Positions 1-7,305 are shown, counted from the first letter of the stretch. The stretch is 10,042 bases of DNA from Alistipes sp. (GCA_017501025.1 JAFVXS010000261.1:1-10042); one strand, 5' to 3'. A program made the numbers and translations. The notes: generated by a model not told the origin, from the letters alone.

Positions 1-36
1 ATGTTGGGGTCCTGGGTTCGAGCCCCAGCGAGTTCA
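1..36 (+). tRNA. tRNA, 3' end only (5' part outside window)
   Basis: The T arm is complete: a 5-bp stem CTGGG/CCCAG (12-16 with 24-28) closes the 7-base loop TTCGAGC. The 3' acceptor strand CGAGTTC (29-35) and discriminator A36 follow. The next bases are CCG, so CCA is not encoded and must be added after transcription, as is common in Bacteroidota. Bases 2-6 (TGTTG) would be the 3' side of the anticodon stem and 7-11 the variable loop if this is a type I tRNA. The anticodon is outside the window, so the amino acid cannot be assigned. Confidence 0.85.
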
Positions 37-44
37 CCGAAAAG

Positions 45-80
45 ATGGTTGCAGTTCTGATGAATTGCGACCATTTTTTT
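45..80 (+). terminator. Rho-independent terminator after the tRNA
   Basis: A 13-bp inverted repeat (45-57 with 62-74, two G-T pairs, loop TGAT) is followed directly by a run of seven T (74-80). The hairpin begins eight bases after the discriminator base, so it should end the tRNA transcript and separate it from rsfS. The right arm has no long A run in front of the left arm, so terminator activity is mainly for the + strand. Confidence 0.85.
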
Positions 81-176
81 GTTCTATTTATACCCAAAAC
101 AGCACCAAAAATATCACTTTTGATAAATTTTATCAACTAATATCGCAACACGCTTTTACGTTTCAATAAAAATTAC

Positions 177-184
177 TATCTTTG
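177..184 (+). promoter_or_regulatory. Bacteroidota-type -7 promoter box for rsfS operon
   Basis: TATCTTTG matches the TAnnTTTG -7 consensus of the primary sigma factor of Bacteroidota at all fixed positions. It ends 24 bases before the ATG at 209. The -33 region (about 152-159) contains only a weak TTTT in place of TTTG. Transcription would start near 190, which supports the ATG at 209 over the in-frame TTG at 182. It probably drives the whole rsfS-to-riboflavin-kinase run, since no comparable box was noticed in the short gaps downstream. Confidence 0.6.
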
Positions 185-208
185 TCCGAATATTATATAA
201 AAGTGTGT

Positions 209-562
209 ATGAACGAAATCTTAATAAAAACAATCGTAGAAGCGATTCAAGATAAAAAGGGTAAGGATATTGTATCTCTCGATTTGAGCAAGATGGATGG
301 TGCAATATGTTCGCATTTTGTGGTTTGTAATGCCGACTCTACAACACAAGTGGCAGCAATTGCCGACAGTATAGAGGAGAAACTCTATTTGCAGTTGCAC
401 GAATCGCCTTGGCGTGTAGAGGGGAAACAGACCGGTTTGTGGGTTGCAATGGACTATATCGATGTTGTAGTACATATCTTCCAAAGCGAATTGCGAGATT
501 ACTACAAGCTCGAAGAGTTGTGGGCAGATGCCCCAATGCAACGCTACGAATATGAGGAGTAG
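209..562 (+). CDS. rsfS: Ribosomal silencing factor RsfS (Iojap/DUF143 family)
   Basis: This 117-residue protein has the full RsfS domain. In the family it binds ribosomal protein uL14 on the 50S subunit and blocks joining of 30S, lowering translation in starvation or stationary phase. Recognisable blocks are FVVCNADSTTQVAAIADSIE (37-56) and the signature from EGKQTGLWVAMDYIDVVVHI (71-90) into FQSELRDYYKLEELWADAP (91-109). The length is normal for the family. An in-frame TTG at 182 would add nine residues, but it overlaps the -7 promoter box, so the ATG at 209 is chosen. The leader is A/T-rich with no Shine-Dalgarno sequence. ftsH begins 29 bases downstream, the usual Bacteroidales order, so rsfS is probably the first gene of the run. 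Confidence 0.93.
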   Translation: MNEILIKTIVEAIQDKKGKDIVSLDLSKMDGAICSHFVVCNADSTTQVAAIADSIEEKLYLQLHESPWRVEGKQTGLWVAMDYIDVVVHIFQSELRDYYKLEELWADAPMQRYEYEE

Positions 563-591
563 CGAGAATAGATAAAGCAAAATTATAAAAA

Positions 592-2586
592 ATGGCTGCA
601 AAAAAGAACAATAATAAGAAAAAGCAAATGAATAGGATAGTGATACGTCCCAACATTATGTGGGTCTGGTCATCACTTCTTATCATCATACTCGGCTCTT
701 GGCTCTTTGGAGGCCCCACAAGTGAGCCGATAAAGAGTGATTGGAATACGGTTGAGCAGTTTGTCAAGGCGGGCGAGGTTGCCAAAATCGAGGTTGTAAA
801 TCGCGATGAGGCTCACGTCTATCTCAAACCCGAAGCCGTAGAGTCACTGCAATCGATGGAGGGCATCGACCCACGATATAAAAATCTCCCAAAGACAGGC
901 TATCAATTCTACTTTGCGATTGGCTCTGTCGATACATTCCGCAGCGATATAGACAAGGTCGAAGAGGAGAGTTCAACACGTGTCAATATTACATACGACA
1001 ATGACGCTCGCGATTGGTTGGACATTCTGTTACAAACTCTGCCTTGGTTACTGTTCATCGTATTTTGGGTATTTCTGCTGCGAGGTTTTTCTCGTGGCGG
1101 CAATGGTGGTGGCAATCTGATGAATGTCGGAAAGGCTCGTGCACAAGAGTTTAATCAGGATGACCCTAACCGAAAGATAACATTCAAAGATGTTGCAGGT
1201 TTGGAGGAGGCAAAGGTCGAGATTATGGAGATTGTCGATTTCCTCAAAAATGCCCGCAAATATCGTGAACTTGGTGCAAAAATTCCGAAGGGAGCCCTTT
1301 TGGTGGGCCCTCCCGGAACAGGTAAAACCCTCTTGGCAAAGGCTGTTGCAGGCGAAGCAAACGTGCCATTCCTCTCGATTTCGGGTTCAGACTTTGTCGA
1401 GATGTTTGTCGGTGTTGGTGCATCGCGTGTTCGCGACCTGTTTGACCAAGCGAAAAAGAAGGCTCCGTGCATCGTATTTATAGACGAAATCGATGCCATC
1501 GGTAGAGCTCGTGGCAAAAACGCAGGTTTTTCGGGAAATGACGAGCGAGAGAATACGCTCAATCAGTTACTGACCGAGATGGATGGTTTCCAAACCAATG
1601 CAGGTGTAATTGTGTTGGCTGCAACAAACCGTGCCGATATATTGGACAAGGCATTGATGCGTGCAGGTCGTTTTGACCGCCAAATCGAGGTTGGATTGCC
1701 CGATTTGCACGAACGTCGCGAGATATTCGATGTACATCTTCGCAAGTTGAAGTTGGACCCACAACTCGACCGCGATTTTCTGGCAAAACAGACCCCCGGT
1801 TTTTCCGGTGCTGACATAGCAAACGTATGCAACGAGGCTGCACTGATTGCAGCACGTCACAACAAGTCGGAGGTATCGAAAGAGGACTTCCTTGCTGCCG
1901 TAGATAGAATTATCGGTGGTCTCGAACGCAAAAATAAGGTTATAACACCTGCCGAAAAGCGAACAATCGCATATCACGAAGCAGGACACGCAACCGTAAG
2001 CTGGTTGTTGGAGAATGCCAACCCGCTGGTTAAGGTTACAATCATCCCACGAGGTAAGGCTTTGGGTGCGGCGTGGTATCTGCCCGAGGAGCGTCAAATT
2101 ACAACTCGTCACCAAATTATGGATGAGTTGGCATCGACACTCGCAGGACGTGTTGCCGAGCAGATGTTCTTCGACCACATATCGACAGGTGCGTTGAACG
2201 ACCTCGAACGTGTAACGAAACAGGCGTATGCAATGGTTGCTTATTACGGAATGAGCGAGAAGGTTGGTACGTTGAGTTACTACGACTCTACGGGTCAGAG
2301 CGATATGTCCTTCACAAAGCCATACTCCGAGCGTACAGCACAACAAATCGACGACGAAGTCAAGGCGATTATTGACGAAGCATATGCAACTGCAAAGAGA
2401 ACTTTGGAGGAAAATCGTGACGGAATGGTGCGTTTGGCAGAGCTGCTTTTGGAGCGTGAAGTTGTCTTTACGGAGGATGTCGAGGCCATATTCGGCAAAC
2501 GCAAATCGAAAGAGCAACCAACTACCGAAAAAGATGCAGAAGTTGAAGAGGTTGCAACAACACAAGAGGAGGTTACAGAGGCTTAA
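592..2586 (+). CDS. ftsH: ATP-dependent zinc metalloprotease FtsH
   Basis: FtsH is the membrane-anchored hexameric AAA+ protease that extracts and degrades misassembled membrane proteins and some soluble regulators. This 664-residue protein has a Lys/Asn-rich cytoplasmic N terminus, a membrane segment at about 23-39, a periplasmic domain, and a second membrane segment at about 145-163. The AAA+ domain shows Walker A GPPGTGKT (239-246), pore motif FVG (272-274), Walker B IVFIDE (294-299) and arginine fingers in RAGRFDR (R357, R360). The M41 peptidase shows HEAGH (462-466), with D537 in the LNDLE motif as likely third zinc ligand. The C terminus from about residue 635 is Glu/Thr-rich and probably disordered. 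All catalytic residues are present. The ATG at 592 follows an A-rich leader without Shine-Dalgarno. cdsA follows after 32 bases. Confidence 0.97.
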   Translation: MAAKKNNNKKKQMNRIVIRPNIMWVWSSLLIIILGSWLFGGPTSEPIKSDWNTVEQFVKAGEVAKIEVVNRDEAHVYLKPEAVESLQSMEGIDPRYKNLPKTGYQFYFAIGSVDTFRSDIDKVEEESSTRVNITYDNDARDWLDILLQTLPWLLFIVFWVFLLRGFSRGGNGGGNLMNVGKARAQEFNQDDPNRKITFKDVAGLEEAKVEIMEIVDFLKNARKYRELGAKIPKGALLVGPPGTGKTLLAKAVAGEANVPFLSISGSDFVEMFVGVGASRVRDLFDQAKKKAPCIVFIDEIDAIGRARGKNAGFSGNDERENTLNQLLTEMDGFQTNAGVIVLAATNRADILDKALMRAGRFDRQIEVGLPDLHERREIFDVHLRKLKLDPQLDRDFLAKQTPGFSGADIANVCNEAALIAARHNKSEVSKEDFLAAVDRIIGGLERKNKVITPAEKRTIAYHEAGHATVSWLLENANPLVKVTIIPRGKALGAAWYLPEERQITTRHQIMDELASTLAGRVAEQMFFDHISTGALNDLERVTKQAYAMVAYYGMSEKVGTLSYYDSTGQSDMSFTKPYSERTAQQIDDEVKAIIDEAYATAKRTLEENRDGMVRLAELLLEREVVFTEDVEAIFGKRKSKEQPTTEKDAEVEEVATTQEEVTEA

Positions 2587-2588
2587 TT

Positions 2589-2608
2589 TTAGAATAAATT
2601 AGAATAAA
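2589..2608 (+). repeat. Two tandem copies of TTAGAATAAA in the ftsH-cdsA gap
   Basis: TTAGAATAAA occurs at 2589-2598 and again at 2599-2608, immediately after the ftsH stop codon. It fills most of the 32-base gap before cdsA. It could be a slippage product or part of the A-rich translation leader of cdsA. No function is shown by the sequence. Confidence 0.5.
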
Positions 2609-2618
2609 CTACTGACTT

Positions 2619-3485
2619 ATGAACGATAAACTTAAAAATCTTTTGGTACGAACAGTGAGCGGTGCAGTACTTGCTGCTGTTATGATTGGTGCAATATTGT
2701 GGTCAACATTCGGCCTTATCGCACTTGCTTTTGTTGTGATGATTGGAGCTATATTGGAGTTCTACTCGCTGTGCAAGCAGGGAGGATACTCGCCACGTGT
2801 AATTCTCGGCACCGTATTGGCGACAACTATGTTTGCTATTGCGGCTATAACCGTTGCAACACACTCGGATGTAATTACCGGTGCAATAATCGCACAATTG
2901 GCAACCATCTGTTTTGCAATGTTGTTGCTCGTTGTGCCTACAATTCTCGTTAGCGAAATTTTCACGCAATCAAAGAGACCTATCGCAAACATTGCTACCA
3001 CTTTTGCGGGTGTAGTGTATGCAGCGTGTCCTATGTCGCTGCTGATTGTTATCGCGATGATTTTGGGAGGTCCGGTGGCAGAATGGCAACCGTGGCGTGT
3101 TATTGCATTTATCACTATCGTATGGATTAACGATGTATTTGCCTATTTGGTAGGTATCACAATGGGTAAACATCGTCTCTGCGAACGCATATCGCCTAAA
3201 AAGTCGATAGAGGGCTTTGTTGGTGGAGTGCTTGCAGCTACACTCGGTGCGGCACTTTACGGACATCTCTTCGGCGACAACATCTTCGTATGGGCAGGTC
3301 TTGGTGCAATAGTTGCTGTTACGGGTGTTGCCGGCGACCTTGTAGAGTCGATGTTCAAACGCTCGGTTGGCGTCAAGGATTCAGGCTCGATTATACCCGG
3401 ACACGGTGGTATTCTCGACCGTTTCGATGCTCTGTTGATTGCAACTCCGTTTGCGTTCGTTTATATCGTATATTTCTTTGGATAA
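2619..3485 (+). CDS. cdsA: Phosphatidate cytidylyltransferase (CDP-diacylglycerol synthase)
   Basis: CdsA makes CDP-diacylglycerol from CTP and phosphatidic acid, the branch point to all major phospholipids, at the inner membrane. The 288-residue protein is a chain of hydrophobic segments with the ND..AY..G pattern at 171-179 and ISPKKSIEGF at 191-200. The C-terminal family signature runs from S244 to D270 (K247, R248, K253, D254, H262-G-G, D267, R268 and D270 in place). The length is normal for the family. The ATG at 2619 follows an A/T-rich leader with no Shine-Dalgarno. The psd-type gene starts 22 bases after its stop, so two steps of phosphatidylethanolamine synthesis are adjacent. The phosphatidylserine synthase needed between them is not in the window. 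Confidence 0.95.
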   Translation: MNDKLKNLLVRTVSGAVLAAVMIGAILWSTFGLIALAFVVMIGAILEFYSLCKQGGYSPRVILGTVLATTMFAIAAITVATHSDVITGAIIAQLATICFAMLLLVVPTILVSEIFTQSKRPIANIATTFAGVVYAACPMSLLIVIAMILGGPVAEWQPWRVIAFITIVWINDVFAYLVGITMGKHRLCERISPKKSIEGFVGGVLAATLGAALYGHLFGDNIFVWAGLGAIVAVTGVAGDLVESMFKRSVGVKDSGSIIPGHGGILDRFDALLIATPFAFVYIVYFFG

Positions 3486-3507
3486 AACCTATAAAACTCA
3501 ACATAAA

Positions 3508-4209
3508 ATGAAAATCAATAAAGAAGGTTACCGAATAATTGCCGTATCGAGCGTATGTTGTCTCGCTATTTGGGCTCTTATCTACTACATGTTGCAGGTG
3601 CAGGAGAAGAATTGGTTACTGATACTCCTCACGGTACTCCTCGTGATGTTTTGGGGACTTATCGTGTCGTTCTTCCGTGAACCGCGTCGAATTAAGATTC
3701 ACGACTCGGATCTTGTATTCTCGCCTTGCGACGGACGTGTTGTAGTTACGGAGGTTGTTGTGGATGACGAATATTTCCACGGCAAGCGTTTGCAGGTATC
3801 GATTTTTATGTCGATTACCAATGTCCATATCAATTGGTTCCCTGTCGGAGGTTTGGTTAAATATTTCAAATACCATCCGGGACGCTTTTTGGTTGCTTGG
3901 CACCCAAAATCATCAACCGAGAATGAGCGTACAACTACCGTTATCGAGACACCTGGCGGAGTAGAGGTTTTATTCCGTCAAATTGCAGGTGTTGTTGCTC
4001 GCCGTATCGTATCTTATATGAAGGTTGGCGACTATGTTAATCAGAACGATACTTGCGGATTTATAAAGTTTGGCTCGCGTATTGATATTCTGTTGCCTGA
4101 AAATGCAAAGTTGTTGGTTGAGATAGGCGACAGGGTAGTCGGTACACAGACCCCTATTGCACGTATCGGTCACTTCGAGAATATCGACGACGAGGTTGTT
4201 GAGGAGTAG
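3508..4209 (+). CDS. psd: Phosphatidylserine decarboxylase (short, archaetidylserine-decarboxylase-like type)
   Basis: The family converts phosphatidylserine to phosphatidylethanolamine with a pyruvoyl group made by self-cleavage. At 233 residues this is the short form common in Bacteroidota. Two membrane segments lie near 10-30 and 36-55, followed by FREP (56-59), PCDGRVV (73-79) and NVHINWFPVGG (105-115) with H107. The cleavage site is FGSR, with the expected break between G189 and S190, giving a long beta chain and an alpha chain of 44 residues. The frame is open upstream to an ATG at 3439 inside cdsA, but that would add 23 unrelated residues. The ATG at 3508, 22 bases after cdsA and preceded by an A-rich leader, is the better start. 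An archaetidylserine-like substrate is not excluded by sequence alone. Confidence 0.93.
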   Translation: MKINKEGYRIIAVSSVCCLAIWALIYYMLQVQEKNWLLILLTVLLVMFWGLIVSFFREPRRIKIHDSDLVFSPCDGRVVVTEVVVDDEYFHGKRLQVSIFMSITNVHINWFPVGGLVKYFKYHPGRFLVAWHPKSSTENERTTTVIETPGGVEVLFRQIAGVVARRIVSYMKVGDYVNQNDTCGFIKFGSRIDILLPENAKLLVEIGDRVVGTQTPIARIGHFENIDDEVVEE

Positions 4210-4233
4210 TATTTGTCAATAGAGTATCGTGCG

Positions 4234-5340
4234 ATGAAACAGAACAACAATTCACTATCACGTCTATTTGTGGGAGTCGCTATAACGGCCGTTATAGTCG
4301 GATTATTGTGGTATTTTCGTACGGTAGTAATCTACATTCTCGTCTCTGCCATACTCGCAATCGTAGGTCGCCCCGTTGTGCGATTTATGAGTGGTGTGAA
4401 GTTCCGCCATTGGAGCGTGCCTCGTTGGTTGGCATCGCTGCTAACGTTGGTGCTGATGTGGGTTGTGGTTATTGCCCTCTGTTGGTTGGTTATACCATTG
4501 GTCGGAGGTCGTATATCCTCGCTATCCTCGCTCGATTTACACTCGGCTCTATCCAATATTCAGCAACCGATAGAGCATATTCAGAGTGTAATGTCGTCGC
4601 TCTACCTCCTACCCGATGAACAAGTATCGCTATCCGAGATATTGATAAATTGGCTTCGTGAGGTTATCAATTTAAGCACTATCAATGCGGCTTTCTCATC
4701 GGTTATCGATATAAGCTTGTCGGTCGTTATTGTCTTCTTTTCGATATCGTTTATAACCTTCTTCTTTATGAAAGAAGACAACCTTTTTACCTCGATGGTG
4801 ACTTCACTATTCCCGGAGAGTTATACCGACAATATCATACGTGCATTGAATAAAATCACGGTCCTGTTATCGCGTTATTTTACGGGCTTGCTGACCGAGA
4901 GCCTGATATTGATGGTGACTATATCGATTATCCTGATACTCTTTGGAATGAGTACGGACGATGCCTGTATTATCGGCTTAATTATGGGTATTATGAACGT
5001 CATCCCTTACGCAGGCCCGCTTATGGGTGGTATTGCGTCGCTATTTATCGGTATTGTTGCTCCGATTGATGGTTGTACCATTGGACATACACTGACCCTT
5101 ATTGTATGCGTTCTGCTTGTCGTAAAGGGCATAGATGACTTTATCATCCAGCCTACACTATACTCCGAACGTGTCAAGGCTCATCCGTTGGAGATTTTTA
5201 TTGTAATATTGATGGCTGCATCGATTGCCGGCATTGTCGGGATGTTGGTTGCCATACCATCTTACACCGTTTTGCGTGTCTTTGGCAAAGAGTTCTTCTC
5301 GCAGTACCGATTAGTCAAAAAACTTACCGAAAATGTCTGA
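4234..5340 (+). CDS. AI-2E (PerM/YdbI, UPF0118) family transporter
   Basis: This 368-residue integral membrane protein belongs to the family named after E. coli TqsA, an exporter of autoinducer-2. Other members act as ion antiporters or have no known substrate. Hydrophobic segments lie near 11-27, 31-45, 66-91, 160-178, 222-240, 244-275, 283-305 and 318-345, with the usual soluble loop at about 92-158. Family motifs are MNVIPYAGPLMG (254-265), PTLYSERVKAHPLEIF (307-322) and the glycine-rich last segment. A TTG at 4213 is in frame, but the ATG at 4234 gives a normal N terminus and a 24-base gap after psd. Its stop overlaps the start of the riboflavin kinase by 8 bases. The nearby luxS-nucleosidase pair makes AI-2 a reasonable but untested substrate. 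Confidence 0.85.
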   Translation: MKQNNNSLSRLFVGVAITAVIVGLLWYFRTVVIYILVSAILAIVGRPVVRFMSGVKFRHWSVPRWLASLLTLVLMWVVVIALCWLVIPLVGGRISSLSSLDLHSALSNIQQPIEHIQSVMSSLYLLPDEQVSLSEILINWLREVINLSTINAAFSSVIDISLSVVIVFFSISFITFFFMKEDNLFTSMVTSLFPESYTDNIIRALNKITVLLSRYFTGLLTESLILMVTISIILILFGMSTDDACIIGLIMGIMNVIPYAGPLMGGIASLFIGIVAPIDGCTIGHTLTLIVCVLLVVKGIDDFIIQPTLYSERVKAHPLEIFIVILMAASIAGIVGMLVAIPSYTVLRVFGKEFFSQYRLVKKLTENV

Positions 5341-5737
5341 TATCGAGATAGAAGGAGTCGTAATTAACGGGAATGCCCTTGGTCGCACCATAGGCTTTCC
5401 AACTGCCAATATGGATATCGCCGAGGGGGTAGTCATCGAGAATGGTGTATATCGCTCCACAATAGAGATTGACGGCAAAATATACGATGCAATGTCGAAT
5501 GTCGGCACTCGACCTTCGGTGGATGGCACCACACGTCTGCTCGAAACACACGTACTAAACTTTAACGGCAACCTGTATGGTCGCCGTTTGAAGTTGCGTC
5601 TATTGGAAAAAATCCGTGACGAAGTAAAATTTTCATCCATCGAAGCTCTGCAACAACAACTTCTGCGTGACAGAGATTATGTTGCAAGACAAGCCGAAGG
5701 GATATCTAAAAAATCGACTCGATACGCTCCAAAATAG
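5333..5737 (+). CDS. Stand-alone riboflavin kinase (RibF C-terminal domain only)
   Basis: Riboflavin kinase phosphorylates riboflavin to FMN using ATP. The 134 residues match only the flavokinase domain of bacterial RibF: GRTIGFPTAN (17-26), NGVYRS (37-42), NVGTRPSV (56-63), ETH with likely catalytic base E71, NLYGRRLKLRLLEKIRDEVKF (80-100) and the closing LLRD pattern (110-113). Bacterial RibF normally also carries an N-terminal FMN adenylyltransferase of about 180 residues. It is absent here, and the upstream frame is occupied by the permease, so this is not a simple truncation by the window. The ATG overlaps the permease stop by 8 bases, which suggests translational coupling. The last 10 or so residues overlap the convergent nucleosidase gene. 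A full RibF may exist elsewhere in the genome. Confidence 0.88.
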   Translation: MSDIEIEGVVINGNALGRTIGFPTANMDIAEGVVIENGVYRSTIEIDGKIYDAMSNVGTRPSVDGTTRLLETHVLNFNGNLYGRRLKLRLLEKIRDEVKFSSIEALQQQLLRDRDYVARQAEGISKKSTRYAPK

Positions 5738-6305
5738 GAGTGAAGTCGCTGTGCGAATCGGCAAAGGCATCATACGAGAACTCCGTATCGCCGTGTTCCG
5801 GACAATCCGAAATCATCTTTACAGCCAATACGGGCAGACCATAACACTGCTTTACGGCAGCCGCTACTGCTGCAATCTCCATATCGAAGATAGCCTTATT
5901 GCAGCCAAATCGAGCCATAATCTCGCGAATCATCGGAGCATCAACGAACGAATCACCCGTAAAGACCGTTGCATCATCATTGCCCGCCAACTCAAATGGG
6001 TCGGTAAGCTCCGGAATAAAGCCATCAGGAACTCGACAATCGTGATTCACAGCCACCTTTGGAGCAACAATCTCGCCCTGATGATATGCAGCAGAGCCCG
6101 CCGCAAAACCAACAATAGCAACAGCATCAAACTCACCTTTATTCTCGGTTAAAGCCATTGTAACAGTTGCCGACGATAGAGCTTTTCCTATACGGCTGGT
6201 CACAACACAATAGTCGTTTTTCAACGATTGAGCTTTTGCAATAGTCGTCTTCATATGACGATACTCTCGTTCGGTTGGAGCGAGTACCAAGATACGTTTT
6301 GCCAT
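5706..6305 (-). CDS. mtn: Probable 5'-methylthioadenosine/S-adenosylhomocysteine nucleosidase
   Basis: The family cleaves adenine from methylthioadenosine and S-adenosylhomocysteine, giving S-ribosylhomocysteine, the LuxS substrate. The 199-residue protein has the nucleoside phosphorylase fold pattern: an N-terminal strand with Glu at E12/E14, AIVGFAAGS (63-71) in place of the usual VGTAGG-type loop, FTGDSFV (115-121), FDMEIAAVA (140-148) with substrate-binding E143, and KMISD (163-167) with catalytic D167. It is somewhat shorter than E. coli MtnN (about 230). Two bases separate it from the luxS stop, so they are co-transcribed and this is the last gene of the leftward run. A futalosine hydrolase is the main alternative within the fold, but the luxS context favours SAH nucleosidase. 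Its 3' end overlaps the riboflavin kinase gene by 32 bp. Confidence 0.82.
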   Translation of the reverse strand: MAKRILVLAPTEREYRHMKTTIAKAQSLKNDYCVVTSRIGKALSSATVTMALTENKGEFDAVAIVGFAAGSAAYHQGEIVAPKVAVNHDCRVPDGFIPELTDPFELAGNDDATVFTGDSFVDAPMIREIMARFGCNKAIFDMEIAAVAAAVKQCYGLPVLAVKMISDCPEHGDTEFSYDAFADSHSDFTPILERIESIF

Positions 6306-6307
6306 AA

Positions 6308-6772
6308 CTACAAACTTTTTAGTACCTCAATATAACGATTCATCGCGACATTTGTCTCATCGATAGCATATAGTGCAGGGTTACCACACTGTATTTCGTT
6401 CAAGCCCACAATATCTTCGGTCGATTTTATCGGAAATACCTCTTTGTGGATGCGAATCAATGCCGCTTTGATATCTGCTGCCGTTACGTCATTCATTGTC
6501 GATAGGTAGAACCCCGTCTGACATCCCATAGGGCAGAACGATACAATGCTGCGACCAATCTTCTCATCCAAACGCATATAATAGGCCATCAGATGTTCGA
6601 TTGTATGGACTACACCTGCCGAAAGAGGCTCTTTTGCCATAGGACGACAAAATCTCAAATCCCACGACAAGACCGATAATTTATCATCGATTTGGTATGT
6701 TGAACGAAGGTAGAGTCCCTCGTTGAGTGTTCGATGATCGACATCGAACGACGAAACAACAGATTTTTTCAT
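6308..6772 (-). CDS. luxS: S-ribosylhomocysteine lyase LuxS
   Basis: LuxS splits S-ribosylhomocysteine into homocysteine and DPD, which cyclises to autoinducer-2. The 154-residue protein has SFDVDH (8-13), the metal-binding HTIEH (56-60: H56, E59, H60), MGCQTGFY (82-89) with catalytic C84, and NEIQCGN (125-131) with third metal ligand C129. The length is normal. Two places differ from the common form: DLRFCRPM (38-45) where many LuxS have a QPN, and QCGNPALY where many have CGNY. Bacteroidales LuxS often vary at these sites, and all catalytic residues remain. It lies 21 bases downstream of the metallophosphoesterase gene and 2 bases upstream of the nucleosidase. The leader is A/T-rich without Shine-Dalgarno. 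Confidence 0.94.
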   Translation of the reverse strand: MKKSVVSSFDVDHRTLNEGLYLRSTYQIDDKLSVLSWDLRFCRPMAKEPLSAGVVHTIEHLMAYYMRLDEKIGRSIVSFCPMGCQTGFYLSTMNDVTAADIKAALIRIHKEVFPIKSTEDIVGLNEIQCGNPALYAIDETNVAMNRYIEVLKSL

Positions 6773-6793
6773 ATCACTAAATTTAATTTATAA

Positions 6794-7300
6794 TTACCAA
6801 CCAAATTTTTTACGCTCCCAATTTCCGATCTCCATATCACGCATCTCCTTGCCATCTATCGTCAGACGAATTGCCGTGCGAACATTATGGAAACCATAAC
6901 ATCCGGCAGCTCCCGGATTAACGTGTAACATATCGTAAATAGGGTCATATATAACTTTCAAGATGTGCGAGTGACCTGCAATAAATAGTTTCGGATGCAG
7001 TGCCTGTATCTTTGCCAAAGCCTTCGGATGATAGTGTCGTGGGTAGCCTCCGATATGGGTCATCAGGACATCGACCTCCTCGCAGCGGAATAGGGTAAAC
7101 TCATCGAATCGACGACGAATCGAGGTATCGTCGATATTTCCATATACGGCTCTCAATGGCTTAAATGCGGCTATCTCATCGGCAATGGCAACAGAGCCGA
7201 TATCGCCTGCGTGCCAAATCTCATCGACATCCCGCAAAAATATTTGCAGGGTATCGTCAAAAGTCGAGTGTGTGTCCGAGATTATTCCGATGCGTCGCAT
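6794..7300 (-). CDS. YfcE/MJ0936-family metallophosphoesterase
   Basis: This 168-residue cytoplasmic protein is a small calcineurin-like phosphodiesterase. All metal-site motifs are visible: D9-x-H11 in ISDTH, GDIG with D33, GNID with N55, MTHIGG with H82, and GHSH with H110 and H112. The NPGA motif (128-131) is typical of the YfcE/MJ0936 branch. Members hydrolyse phosphodiesters such as bis-p-nitrophenyl phosphate in vitro, and their natural substrates are mostly unknown. The start ATG is 5 bases after the stop of the hydrolase gene, and luxS follows after 21 bases, so it lies inside the leftward operon. No residue is missing. The sequence does not show whether it has a role tied to LuxS. 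Confidence 0.9.
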   Translation of the reverse strand: MRRIGIISDTHSTFDDTLQIFLRDVDEIWHAGDIGSVAIADEIAAFKPLRAVYGNIDDTSIRRRFDEFTLFRCEEVDVLMTHIGGYPRHYHPKALAKIQALHPKLFIAGHSHILKVIYDPIYDMLHVNPGAAGCYGFHNVRTAIRLTIDGKEMRDMEIGNWERKKFGW

Positions 7301-7305
7301 AAAGC

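Noticed and set aside
1567..2565. 332-codon open frame on the minus strand, antisense to ftsH
   Set aside because: The frame lies wholly within ftsH, which is certain. The translation is Cys-rich, low in recognisable motifs and has no leader or domain. It is a codon-usage shadow.
3439..3507. Upstream extension of the psd gene into cdsA
   Set aside because: The 23 extra residues are the out-of-frame reading of the cdsA 3' end and do not resemble the family N terminus. The ATG at 3508 fits better.
5667..6152. 161-codon plus-strand frame across the riboflavin kinase end and the nucleosidase
   Set aside because: The frame is antisense to the nucleosidase, whose catalytic motifs are clear. The translation is basic and Ser/Arg/Asn-rich with no family pattern.
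6778..6785. TAAATTTA as a possible internal luxS promoter box
   Set aside because: It misses the final G of TAnnTTTG and lies only about 5 bases before the luxS start codon, so it would place transcription start inside the gene.
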